A stretch of 64,000 bases of DNA from Posidonia oceanica (Eukaryota; Streptophyta; Magnoliopsida; Alismatales; Posidoniaceae). Positions 47,775 to 58,515 of the stretch are shown piece by piece. The stretch covers positions 10,186,001-10,250,000 of the forward strand of contig JAZBRS010000037.1 in the NCBI GenBank assembly GCA_037176725.1. The letters are read 5' to 3'. The notes under the pieces were generated by a model. It had not been told where the DNA came from and did not search any database. It saw only the letters and a program-made list of their open reading frames with translations. The translations under genes were made by a program, and so were the position numbers. Numbering within the stretch: position 1 is the stretch's first letter; each line of letters starts with the position of its first letter.

Positions 47775-49112
47775 ATGCATATGGAACTACACTTTCAGTC
47801 TCAGCTTCTGCTTGTCGTCAAAGATTATATGCCTGCGAGATCTGACTGTTTATTGATAGTAGGTACCTCAAGCCTTGCAGCAATCAGCCTGTCTTCTGCA
47901 ACCAGTGCAATGGGTTTTCCTACTCTGTTGACTCCCGCACACTGCTCGGAAACCCTGCGAGAATGGATCAGCAGGCTCACTCTACAAGACTGTGAAAAGT
48001 TGCGCCTGTGGGGCATACCAACTAAGCTGCTAAAGGCTGCTGATGTGGAGATCAGCCGCCACCTTCTGTGTGCCGCCGCGAGATTCTGGAAGCCGGCGCA
48101 TCATGTCTTCCGTTTCAACAAGACTGAGCTGACACCTAAACTGGAAGAGGTGCGTCGGATCTGCGGCTTTTCAAAGATCTTGGGGCCGCCTGTCTTCATG
48201 AGGCGCGACGGATATCTCCGAGTCCTGAACCAACTGACTGGACTCTCCACTCAAGCCTGCCAACAAAAGCTAATCTGCACCAGTGGACAAGAGCCTATGC
48301 TTCGCCTTGCACACTTTGATGATACCTTGAACAAGCGTGCTGACCTCGGAGATGAGCTGTGGCTCCGAGGATTCGTCATCCGCTTTCTGGGCGAACTAAT
48401 CTTTACTCATGGCCGATTGACAGTGGCCATCGAGGTCGCAGAGATTGCACTAGCTGTGGTGACCCAGCATATAGACCTGGCACCAGTTGTCTTGGCAGAG
48501 ACTTATCGCAGGCTGGACCGCATTTCTCATCGCTGCCGCCACTTCCACGGTTGCGGAGCACTTATACAAGTCTGGCTGATCGCGCACTTAGAAATGGACT
48601 TCCTGCGCCCTCAAGTGCATGCTTTTGAAGCCTACTGCAGTAGCGCCCGTACCAGAACAGACAAGAGCGTCAAAGACGAATACGAGAGGCTGTCAGCATT
48701 GACTGACGATGCTGTGATCTGGCACATCATTCCCTCTGCAGCAGAGCCATTCACAATCTTCTTCAGCGCGCGTGACACGCGGCTGATCATTCTTCCAAGC
48801 TTCACAGCAGGCGTAGAGTACCATCCAATCAGGGTCATGCGCCAGTTCGGCTTCCAGCAGGGCGCCTTCATCGACAGTACAGCGCCCGAGCTTCTACAGA
48901 CTTATCCTCTCAGCACCACTGCCCCAACCAAGAAGCTTGCTAGTCTGATGCAGCATGGGGTCCAATCTACAGACGTTGCAGCCGTGAGAGGTACTGGATG
49001 CACTTCTGATTATGAAGCGGAAGTCCGACAGCTCTGGCCAATTACTGAAGTCCCGCCAGGCGGCCCCTTGTTCCCCGACTCCAGGCAGCCGAAGAAGGCC
49101 CGGGTTGACTAG
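47775..49112 (+). CDS. Element B accessory ORF: DUF7745 / plant-mobile-domain-like protein
   Basis: An intact 445-codon frame in the same sense as pol, 1.39 kb downstream of it. The first ATG is 47775; an internal ATG at 47910 (MGFPTLLTP) may be the real start, because the 45 residues before it look like translated leader. Motifs I associate with DUF7745 and plant-mobile-domain proteins include SRHLLCAAARFWKPAHHVFRF, TPKLEEVRRICGF, DELWLRGFVIRFLGELIFTH and VEYHPIRVMRQFGFQQGAF. No transmembrane segment or signal peptide is evident, so it is not env-like in composition. A related, decayed copy exists in C (22866-23946). Ogre elements carry an extra ORF upstream of gag; here it sits downstream of pol. 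Function unknown; assignment is from memory. Confidence 0.85.
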   Translation: MHMELHFQSQLLLVVKDYMPARSDCLLIVGTSSLAAISLSSATSAMGFPTLLTPAHCSETLREWISRLTLQDCEKLRLWGIPTKLLKAADVEISRHLLCAAARFWKPAHHVFRFNKTELTPKLEEVRRICGFSKILGPPVFMRRDGYLRVLNQLTGLSTQACQQKLICTSGQEPMLRLAHFDDTLNKRADLGDELWLRGFVIRFLGELIFTHGRLTVAIEVAEIALAVVTQHIDLAPVVLAETYRRLDRISHRCRHFHGCGALIQVWLIAHLEMDFLRPQVHAFEAYCSSARTRTDKSVKDEYERLSALTDDAVIWHIIPSAAEPFTIFFSARDTRLIILPSFTAGVEYHPIRVMRQFGFQQGAFIDSTAPELLQTYPLSTTAPTKKLASLMQHGVQSTDVAAVRGTGCTSDYEAEVRQLWPITEVPPGGPLFPDSRQPKKARVD

Positions 49113-50156
49113 GCCCTTGTGCGACCATCATGTGGTCTTCTTTCAATTTGTGCTATGCTTTTCTGGCCTGCCTCAGGCATTGTACTTATCAAGATCATAT
49201 CAATAAAAACTGTTTCTGCTTTCTGCTTGCACATCAAGACTCTTTGCTGCATTGCATATCATCATCATCATTATCTTGGGCCCTCTAATCAGACTTGCAG
49301 ACATCCCAGCGCGGCGAAGTCCTCAGCACCCAATCCGAAGCCCAGAGCATCTGCAGGCCCGCGACACTCAGCTCCGCTGTCCGGCATCCCCAGTTGGTCG
49401 CCCCCAGCTGGACCACCATCCTCTACGGGCTGGCACCCCAAACTGCCCGGCGAAAGGTCCGTCAACCTGTTATCCTCCTCAGCTGTTCATCCTCAGCTGA
49501 GTCCCTCGTGGGCTGGCACCCCAAACTGTTCGGCGATGGGTCCGTCAACCTATCATCCATCCACTCACCTATCTGTCCTTGCATCCTGATGCCAGGGGCG
49601 TACCGACCATCCCCTGGTATCATCCTGATACCAGGGGCATCTTTTGGTCGCCCGGTGGTATCATCCCCAGCTGATCATCCCCAGCTGAGTCCTCTTCTCG
49701 GTTGGTCATCCCCAGTTGGTCGCCCCAGCTGGATCATCATCCCCGCGGGCTGGCACCCCAAACTGCTCGGCGAAAGGTCCGTCAACCTAACACTCTTCTC
49801 GGCTGGTCACCCCAGTTGAGTCCCCAGCTGATCGCCCTCAGCTGAATCCCTTGCGGGCTGGTACCCCAAACTACTCGTCTGACAAGCACGACACTCTTGT
49901 CATCACTCTCTGCTTTCGATGCCATGGACGCGCTGGCCAACCCCTGGTGTCATCCCGACACCAGGGGCATCTTTTGATCGCCCCACGGTATCATTCTCTC
50001 CCCCTTTCCCCTATGACGTTCCTGGCGTCATAGGGATGGTTTCTTCTCATCATTCCCTTACCCCTTCTTTGCCGGCCGATAAGTCCGATATCTTATCATT
50101 CTCATCATTCCCTTACCCCTTCTTTGCCGGCCGATAAGTCCGATATCTTATCATTC
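49113..50156 (+). other. Element B 3' UTR, proximal part with perfect hairpins
   Basis: No coding region is evident. A repeated phrase (GGGCTGGCACCCCAAACTG, CGGCGA, AGGTCCGTCAACCT) occurs at about 49427, 49508, 49746 and 49853. Three perfect stem-loops: CCCCTGGTATC/GATACCAGGGG (49611-49637), CCCCTGGTGTC/GACACCAGGGG (49941-49967) and CCCTATGACG/CGTCATAGGG (50009-50035). GATAAG/CTTATC hairpins lie at 50078-50097 and 50133-50152. Confidence 0.8.
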
Positions 50157-50875
50157 TTATCATGATCTCATCCCCCTCTTTAGATTAATTTCTCATCATG
50201 ATCTCATCCCCTCTTTAGCTTAATTTCTCATCATTACCTCATCCCCTCTTTAGCTTAACTTCTCATCATGATCTCATCCCCTCTTTAGATTAATTTCTCA
50301 TCATGATCTCATCCCCTCTTTAGATTAATTTCTCATCATGATCTCATCCCCTCTTTAGCTTAATTTCTCATCATTATCTCATCCCCTCTTTAGATTAATT
50401 TCTCATCATGATCTCATCCCCTCTTTAGATTAATTTCTCATCATGATCTCATCCCCTCTTTAGCTTAATTTCTCATCATGATCTCACCCCCCTCTTTAGC
50501 TTAATTTCTCATCATGATCTCACCCCCCTCTTTAGCTTAATTTCTCATCATGATCTCATCTCCCTCTTTAGATTAATTTCTCATCATGATCTCGTCCCCT
50601 CTTTAGCTTAATTTCTCATCATGATCTCACCCCCCTCTTTAGCTTAATTTCTCATCATGATCTCACCCCCCTCTTTAGCTTAATTTCTCATCATGATCTC
50701 ATCTCCCTCTTTAGATTAATTTCTCATCATGATCTCATCCCCTCTTTAGCTTAATTTCTCATCATGATCTCACCCCCCTCTTTAGCTTAATTTCTCATCA
50801 TGATCTCGTCCCCTCTTTAGCTTAATTTCTCATCATGATCTCATCCCCCTCTTTAGATCAACTTCTCATCATTAC
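50157..50875 (+). repeat. 35-base tandem array, element B 3' UTR
   Basis: About twenty units of 35-36 bases with the core ATCATGATCTCATCCCCTC then TTTAGCTTAATTTCTC. Variants alternate AGATTAA/AGCTTAA and CATCCCC/CACCCCC in a higher-order pattern, indicating recent block duplication. Confidence 0.93.
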
Positions 50876-50890
50876 CTCATCCCCTCTTTG

Positions 50891-52004
50891 CCGGCCGATA
50901 AGTCCGATATCTTATCATTCTCATCATGATCTTGCCCCCTCTTATCAATCAATCAATCACTCGTGCTAGGCTGATATCCGAAACTATCAATCTATCAAAC
51001 TCGTGCTAGGCTGATATCCGAAACTATCAACAATCAATCACTCTCAGGCTGATAACCTAAACTATCTTCTGGCCGATCCATGGTTGGCCCGCAGTTGTGT
51101 TATACGGCTGACATCCAGTAACTGTCCCTCGTAATTGCACTTTTCCAGTTGATAGGTCTGTAAACTATCCACCGGTTGACAGGACCGTAAACTGTCGCTC
51201 CAGTTGGTAGGACTGTAAACTACCGCGTGCAATTACGTTATACGGCTGACATCCAGTAACTGTCCCTTGCAATTGCGGTTTCCAGTTGATAGGACTGTAA
51301 ACTATCCTCCAGTTGATAGGTCTGTAAACTATCCACCGGTTGACAAGACCGTAAACTGTCGTTAGGCTGATACTCCTAAACTATCACCCGCAATTGCATT
51401 ATACGGCTGATATCCAGTAACTATCCCTCATCATTGCGCGTTTCCAGTTGATAGGTCTGTAAACTATCCGCCGGTTGACAGGACCGTAAACTGTCGCTCC
51501 AGTTGATAGGTCTGTAAACTATCCACCAGTTGGTAGGACTGTAAACTACCACGCGCAATGATGTTATACGGCTGACATCCAGTAACTGTCCCTCGCAATG
51601 CTGTTTCCAGTTGATAGGACTGTAAACTATCCACCAGTTGATAGGACTGTAAACTATCCGTCGGTTGACAGGACCGTAAACTGTCGTTCCAGATGATAGA
51701 CTGTAAACTATCCGGCATTGCGTTATACGGCTGATATCCAGTAACTATCACTCATGGTTTGTGGGTTCCAGTTGATAGGTCTGTAAACTATCCTCCAGTT
51801 GATAGGTCTGTAAACTATCCACCGGTTGACAGGACCGTAAACTGTCGTTAGGCTGATACTCCTAAACTATCACCCACAACCATGTTATACGGCTGATATC
51901 CAGTAACTATCACTCACAACTGCTCCGGTTGACAGGACCGTAAACTGTCACTCCCGGTTGATAGGACCGTAAACTATCCGGACGATAAGCCCGTCACCTT
52001 ATCG
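50891..52004 (+). repeat. Element B 3' UTR: array of covarying short stem-loops
   Basis: More than twenty small hairpins are strung together. Stem types include GATAG/CTATC (51151-51169), GACAG/CTGTC (51178-51196), GGTAG/CTACC (51206-51224), TGATA/TATCA (50972-50989), GATAAG/CTTATC (50897-50916) and CGATAAG/CTTATCG (51983-52004). Loops are nearly constant (GTCTGTAAA, GACCGTAAA, TCCGAAAC). Higher-order units of about 130-150 bases each end in a TTATACGGCTGA(C/T)ATCCAG phrase. Confidence 0.9.
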
Positions 52005-52529
52005 TTTTTTTTTTCCTTTTCGGCGTGACCTTGTCCCAGGAAGACGAGATCACGCACCCTCTTTCTGCGATGGGAGAGTTGGCCTCTCTCCCCTCGCACC
52101 CTTCTTTCCTACTAGCTTGCTCCCCGGGCGGGGACCAGCTGCACCCTGTTTTCCTTCGCTTTGTCGTGCAAGTCTGCCCTCCCTGCTAGACATTTGCACC
52201 ACATCGCGCCTTTTTACCATTTCCTTGCATCATCTCTGCACTTTCTTAGCTAGCACTGCATGTCATTTTAGCATCATCAGTATCACTTGCACAGCATCAG
52301 CATTTTCTTATAGCTGCACTAACTTTTATACTAACTCTTGCATTGCATTTAGCATATCACACACAGCACAGCATCCATCTGCACTGGCATTTGCATGGCG
52401 GCAACGGGCTACGATCTTCGGTGCATCCGCCGAATAAGTAGCTCACGCCCATAGCAACCCGCTGCTCCCGCCGGTCAGATGGGGTGTCTTGTCAACCCTG
52501 AGCAGCGGCCGCGCTCCGCTTGCCCTCGC
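52005..52529 (+). other. Element B 3' UTR, distal part
   Basis: Low-complexity C/T-rich sequence with GCATCAGCAT-like words, resembling C at 29634-30140. The last 120 bases are conserved with C and contain AGATGGGGTGTC (52477-52488), complementary to the start of the 3' LTR. Confidence 0.7.
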
Positions 52530-52544
52530 TCAGGGAGGGGCATC
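52530..52544 (+). other. Polypurine tract of element B
   Basis: TCAGGGAGGGGCATC directly precedes the 3' LTR start TGTTGACACC at 52545; this is the expected plus-strand primer position. Confidence 0.8.
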
Positions 52545-55500
52545 TGTTGACACCCCATCTTGGCAGGCCTAGACCCTTGGAGCCTTCTTGTTGATTGCTG
52601 GATCAAACCCCAACCAAACCCTAACCCTAACCCTCCTCTCAACCCTTCAAAATCAGCCCATTTTGGCCTAAACCTCTACCCCCCTTCCCAACCTCAAAAC
52701 CTAACCAAAATTCATAGGAAAACCCACCACTATCCACTCAACAAACCTACCCAAAAACCTAAGAATTTCCAAGCCTGACCCATTCCCAAAAACCCTAGAA
52801 AACTTAGGTGAAACTGTCCTTTTTCTACACCTTGAAACCCCTCCAAAACCTCCTTAAAATCAAACCAAAATTTCAGACCCAAGACTTCAAAACCTAGACT
52901 ACCCACCCACCAATTTTCACCCCATTCCAAGACCATTAAGACCTCCATTCACTCAAATTATCCTTTTCTCTCTCTGGGATTATCGTTTTCTCTCTCCTCT
53001 CTCTCTCCTGATTATCATCTCCCTTTTTCCCCCCTTCTCATCCTTTTTTGGGTCTGGCTGTGGGCCCCCTCTGTGCTTCTACCCTTCCTCTATCTTATCC
53101 TGGTTTTTACTTTATTTTTAACACTTTTTCTGAATTTTTAAAAATCGTTTTCCTCCAATCTATCCTTTTTCCTTTTATTCCCCTTTTTATTCCATTTCTT
53201 CCCTCCTTCTCTTTTCCTTTTCTCCCTTTTGCAAAAATCCACAAAAACCCATAAAAATCTGTAAAATCTCAAAACATGAAACAAACAAATCAGTGCACTA
53301 AGAAAAACAATTAAAAATGTTAAACAAGCAATCAACAACTTAAACTTAACTTAAGCAAGCTAAAAAGAAAACCAAGCATGCAAACTAAAAAATGCAAAAC
53401 AAATCAAAAGAAAACACTGAAAAATCAAGGAAAAAGCTAAAATAAAATCCAAATCCACCAAAGGTAAAAACCCATCAGAGGAATTAAAAAACAAACCCAA
53501 AAAGAAAAATTAAAAAATCAAATACTAGAACAAGTAATTAAGAAAGGCAAAAGACTTAACCTAACAAACATAAGAAAAACAAGTAAAAACTTAATTAAAA
53601 AAAAGAAAAGAAAACACATCTGAAAAGCTTAAAAACACCCTATCAAACTAGAAAAATCCAACTAAAAACTTCAAGAAAAACCCATAAATAAAAAATCAAG
53701 ACATAACTTAAAAGACTTAAGAAAGAAAAACCCTAAGAAGACTACAACTTTAAAATCTAAAACCAACCCTAAATTAATACGAAATAAATCCTAAAAAAAC
53801 CCTAATCAATACCCTAAGTGTCCAACAAAAGAAATAAAATTTTTAAAATAATTTAAAAAGGGATTAACAAACATTTAAACAAGTGAAAACTAATTAAAAG
53901 CAAAACTAAAACCCTAAAACCCTAATCAAGCCCAAAACCCATTCAAACCACACTAATTAACCAAAAGAAGTCATTAAAAAATCTGATCAAGATCCTAATT
54001 CACAGCACAAGCACCCTAATATTTTACTTATTTTTAATTTACTTTTTTCTATTTTATTTCTCTTCCTTTCCCTTTCTTTCTTTCTTCCTTTTCTCTCTTT
54101 TTTCTTCCTTTCTTTCCCTGCCGGGCCCGTCAGCCCATATCTCTTTTCCTTCTTTTTTTTCTTCTTTTTTTTTCTTCCTCTCGGCCCGCAGCGCAGTCCG
54201 GCCCATGCCTCTTCTTCTTCCTTCTTCTTCCTCAGCTCAGCGTTTTTTCTTCAGCATTTTCTCTCCCGCGACCGGCTGCAACAGCTCTCCCTCCACCCAT
54301 TCAAATTTCGAAGCCTTCAATCCTTTCATCTACAGCGTCCGCCGCTCTCTCATCTCTCAGCACCGATTCCGGGAGGCTTTAATTGCCTGTCGTCTCGCCG
54401 GCATTCGCCTCTTGTCTGCTGCAGTACTCGCGCCGGAGTAATTCGAAAATCACCAGCGCGCGCACCGGCAGCCCTCGGCCTGATATAAGCATCCATTTCT
54501 CCCCTCCTGAAAGACCTTTTGCCATCCGAGAGTGAGCGTCGGATCAGAGAGGCATCAGTGCGAATTCCACCTTCTTTTCCCCACCTGAAACAGCTTCTGA
54601 TCTCTTCCTCTTCATCCTCCGTTTCGAGAGAAAAGGGAGCAGTGAGGGTAGAGTTTGAGAGTCCCTGTGACATCCCGGAGAGAGCCCTCCATTCCTGAGC
54701 AATCTCCACCCAGACCCCTCTCATCTCCTTTCAGAAATCCCCAGCAGACCCTCCCCCATCTCTTCCAATAATCCAGCAACCTTCACAGCCTCCACATTTC
54801 TCCCAATTACTCCCCCAAGTTCACCCAAAACCCAGCCATTTCCCAGCCTCATTCTCCGGCCATTCCACCCACTGAAACCACCTAAAACCTCCCAGAGACA
54901 CCCTGATCACCAGACCTGCAACCCAACTCCATTCTCTCACAATTCCCATCACTCCAGCCCGCAACTCCCCCCCAAACTTCACCCAGTCACTCACCAGGCC
55001 TCCACCTTTCTAAAGCCCCCGGCCTCGAACCCAACCGCTCACCACAGCTTCCAAACTCCACCACAAACACTTACGCCACTCACTGATCAGAAAACCAGCC
55101 GACTTCCAATCTCCACCTACAGCCTCCCAAAAAACAATTCAACCACCCAGAACCACTCCCCGCACCTCCAGCAATCTCCCAGAACGCTCCATCCAAGCCG
55201 GCGAGCAGCGGACACCTCCCTCGGCCTCCGGCAGCATCCTCTGAACCCAGAAAAGCCAAAACGTTACCTGAGCTGTAGAACTTCGGTCCGGTCGATCAGG
55301 AAGCACCGGAGGGACGTTCTGAAGTGATTCCAACCTCCGCGAGCAGCCGGCAACGTCCGCAGCAACCAGACGGCCTCCACCGGCGACAGCTGAAGTCACT
55401 GACGTCGGGGGAACGACTCAGGCGCGGGAAAAGGTAATCACTGCCTCCCCTAGCTTCCTCTCCTTCTTCTCTTGCTTCCCCAGCCTTTAGAATAGGCTTT

Positions 55501-58500
55501 CCGGTCCTCCTGCTCCGTCATCAGCTCGCCGGACAGTCCTCCTTCTCCGGCGCCGGCTGCTTTTCCTCCGAACACTCCGACCAGCAGAGCGAGTTCCAGT
55601 CGACCCCCGGAGCTCCGGACGATCGCCGACGTTGCTCTCCGCCTTCCCGCGCATCCTCAGCCTCCCCTGTCGACGGCACGAGCTCTGGAAGCTTCGTGCT
55701 ACAGTGCTCGTCGCCGTCGACGATCAACACTGTTCATTTATTTTTCTTCAGTATAGTTTTAGGTGTAAATATTGCATGTCTGTCCTAAGTTTCCTCATTT
55801 TTGCATTCCAGTCCTTATTTCATTTATTCTGCTTGGTTTTTAATTAAATACTATGCTAAATTGCATAATCTGTTTATAGTTTTCAATATTTGCAAGTTGA
55901 TCCATTTACTGTGTTGTGCTGCTTTAATATTTTGTAGTTTAGTCCACCTGTTTTCTTTTTTTGCACTTAAGTCCTGCACCAAGTCAGTTCATTTATTTAC
56001 TTATATTTTACCATACTGCATTGCATCCTGGCCCCTTGCATGTTTTTATTTTTGCATTTAAGTCCCATGCACTGTTAGAACTTAGGATTATTTTTTATTT
56101 TTGCATACTGCATTGCATTCCAAGTCCCTGCATTTTTCTGTTTTTGCATTTAAGTACATGCACTGTAGAAACTTAGGTTCTGATTTTTATTTTTGGTTGA
56201 TGCATTGCATATTTGCCCCTCTGCTTTATCATATTTGCAGTTAGGTCCATTTTAAATGGACAGTAACTGTGCTGCATGCATTTTAACTTACTGCATTGCA
56301 TTTTTGACCCCATATTTTCCAGAAATTGCACTGTGGTCCTGTCATTTAATTTTCAGAGCATATTTTCCATACTAAATTGCATTTTCAACCCCTGCATGTT
56401 TTCAAAACCACACTTAGGTCCCTGCATGCTTTAAAAATCATGTGAAAAGACCATTTTGCCCCTAGGTTGCATTTTAGCCCCTATGCCTACCAAATTTCAT
56501 ACAGACCTTCCACTAGTACCCCCAGACCCCCCAGGACCTTGTTTTCTGGAAAATTTGCATCTTAGACCCTAGATTTTTTCAAAATTGCACTCTGACCCCT
56601 TTTGGTTTCAAAATCTCTTTCAAAGCATACCTTCTTTTCCAAGCACCTTTCTGAGCCTAGTTTTTTGCCAAATAGACCCTTGTCTTCCCCTGTTTTCAAA
56701 GTCCTCTCCTGTGGAACCCTGTTTTCTGGGAAATTTGCATTTTTAGCCCCTCTTCTTTTTCAAAATACTTTCTGAAATCCTAGTTTTTTCCCAGCTTCTT
56801 TTCTTTACTTTTTCTTGCTTTTGCATGCATTCTGCATCCATTTAGTCTTGCATTTCAGCATCCCCTTTGCACACACTAAGCACTCCTAGCTCCCTTTCAC
56901 TTGGGAGGACTCTTTTGCACATCCCTAGGACCTCCTGAACACCTAGATCTGTTCTTCTCCCCTGTTCTGGCCCTTCTGCCTTGGAGCTGCGATATCTTCC
57001 AATCCGGCCGTTGGATCTTCTCAAGTGAGCTGCCCAAGCGACCGCAGCGAAGCGCTCTTCAGCATAGACCAGACAGATTTCAGATCAGGCTCCCGGATTT
57101 CCTGGTATGTCCTCCTGAACCCCTGCATTGCATTCATTTGCATGGCATTTGCACAGTTTTCCTTGTTTTCGCTTTCTGTCTCTTTGAGCATGTAGAATAG
57201 GACTTCCCCTTTCTGCTTGTCTATTCAAATCCTCGTTTCGCGTTTCCCTGTGTGTTTCGTGTTGCGTTCTCCCTGGATTTGCCACTTTATGTGACTTTCT
57301 TCCCCTTTTTCCACGATCCGATCGCATCGCGAGCTTTGGGCAGCATGCGAGACACACCGTGGAACGGTTTAGTGGGAAACAGTCGCAAAGAGGTGGTAAT
57401 CCCTCCATTTGCCCCTTCTCCCCTCAATAGGTCTTCACACCTACTCTGAGTGGTCCTAAACAGCGTTTGTTCTTATACACACGTTGTTTTGCCTCCCCTT
57501 TGACCCCCTTTTAATCTCTTTCTGCATTCTTGCATTTGCATGGCTTTTTCGAGATTTTTGCTTCGCTGTTTTGGCACCGTTTCGCGTGCCCACCCTCGTT
57601 TTCGCTCCGTTTTGCGTGCCCATCTGTTTTCTTGTCTCGTTTTGCGCACTGTCTTGCCTTCTCGTTCGTTTTGCGTGCCGGTTTTATTCTTTCGCCCCGT
57701 TTTGCGTACCATTCTGTTTTCTCGTCCTGTTTTGCGTACCTTCCTGCTCTCTTGTCTCGTTTTGCGCGCTGCCTTGTTTTCCGCTCGTTTTGCGTGACGA
57801 TTTCACTCTTTTGCATCGTTTTGAATGCGTTGTTCGCTTCCCGCCTCGTTTTGCGTGTTTCGCGCCGTTTTCTCTTGCATGTCGATCCCATTGCATGGTT
57901 TTCACGCTGTTTTGTTTTCTCGCTTGCATTTGCATATAGGGCTGTGATGCTTACTGCCTAGAGTTCTCACGAGCTAGGTTTCGCCTAGTTCGGAACACAG
58001 ACAGCGTAGCTGAGCGCTTAGAGAGCACGTTTACTTCCTTGCATTGTTTCTTCCCACTTAGAGCACTCCTTGAGCATTCATTTAGGCATTCATAGGCACA
58101 TAGGCATTCAATCCTGCATCTTTCTGCGTATGCGAGCGTGAGCCTAGAAAGACCGATTTTCGGGCGTGTCGGGGGTGCCTAATACCTTCCCCGCACGTAA
58201 CAGGAGTCCTTACCCTGTCTTTTGGCCCGCAATGACCGTACCGCCCTTATCCTAGGCTAGAGTCATCTCATTTGCATTTGTTTGCATTTGTTTCCCTTTG
58301 CATTGCTTTGCTTTGCATTTATTGCTCGGTTTTGCGCGTTAATTCACGCATTACCCCGGTTTTCCTCATCTTCCGTTAATAGACGTGGTGGCGACTCTGA
58401 TTTGTCTTATCTTTTCCTTTTTCTCCTCGATTTTAAGTGTTTTTCGAGTTGAGCCTCTTCCTCGGATCTCAATCGCCGCTAAATAGCGAGCCTGGTTCCG

Positions 58501-58515
58501 ATCGGGATCGCTACA
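52545..58515 (+). repeat. 3' LTR of element B (5971 bp)
   Basis: Nearly identical to 30286-36273. Examples of differences: C/T at 30317 (5' copy), G/A at 30505, T/C at 31993, CG/AA near 35584; loss of one 19-base repeat; and two single-base gains. The length difference of 17 equals 19 minus 2, consistent with those three indels being the only ones. It is followed by the CACTC duplication. Confidence 0.97.

Larger units (their letters stand above)
30286..58515 (+). mobile_element. Element B: complete 28.2-kb Tat/Ogre-like retrotransposon
   Basis: It is bounded by TGTTGACACC and GATCGCTACA with a perfect CACTC duplication at 30281-30285 and 58516-58520. Order: 5' LTR, tRNA-Arg primer site, leader, gag-protease-G-patch, linker, RT/RNaseH/aRNaseH/integrase, accessory ORF, repeat-rich 3' UTR, polypurine tract, 3' LTR. 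The LTRs differ by about 27 substitutions by eye, plus a 19-base duplication present only in the 5' copy and two single-base indels, roughly 0.45%. This implies a recent insertion. At 28,230 bp it is at or beyond the top of the size range I know for intact plant LTR retrotransposons. Confidence 0.97.

Noticed and set aside
47775..49112. Env-like glycoprotein in the env position
   Set aside because: No signal peptide, hydrophobic anchor or cleavage site visible; similarity is to DUF7745 / plant-mobile-domain proteins.
47900..49112. A host gene carrying the DUF7745-like domain
   Set aside because: It lies between pol and the 3' LTR of an element with a perfect target duplication, and a second element (C) has it in the same relative place.
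49611..49650. Intrinsic-terminator-like hairpin followed by CATCTTTT
   Set aside because: The shape matches a bacterial terminator, but the context is eukaryotic and the hairpin recurs with compensatory change in element 3' UTRs.
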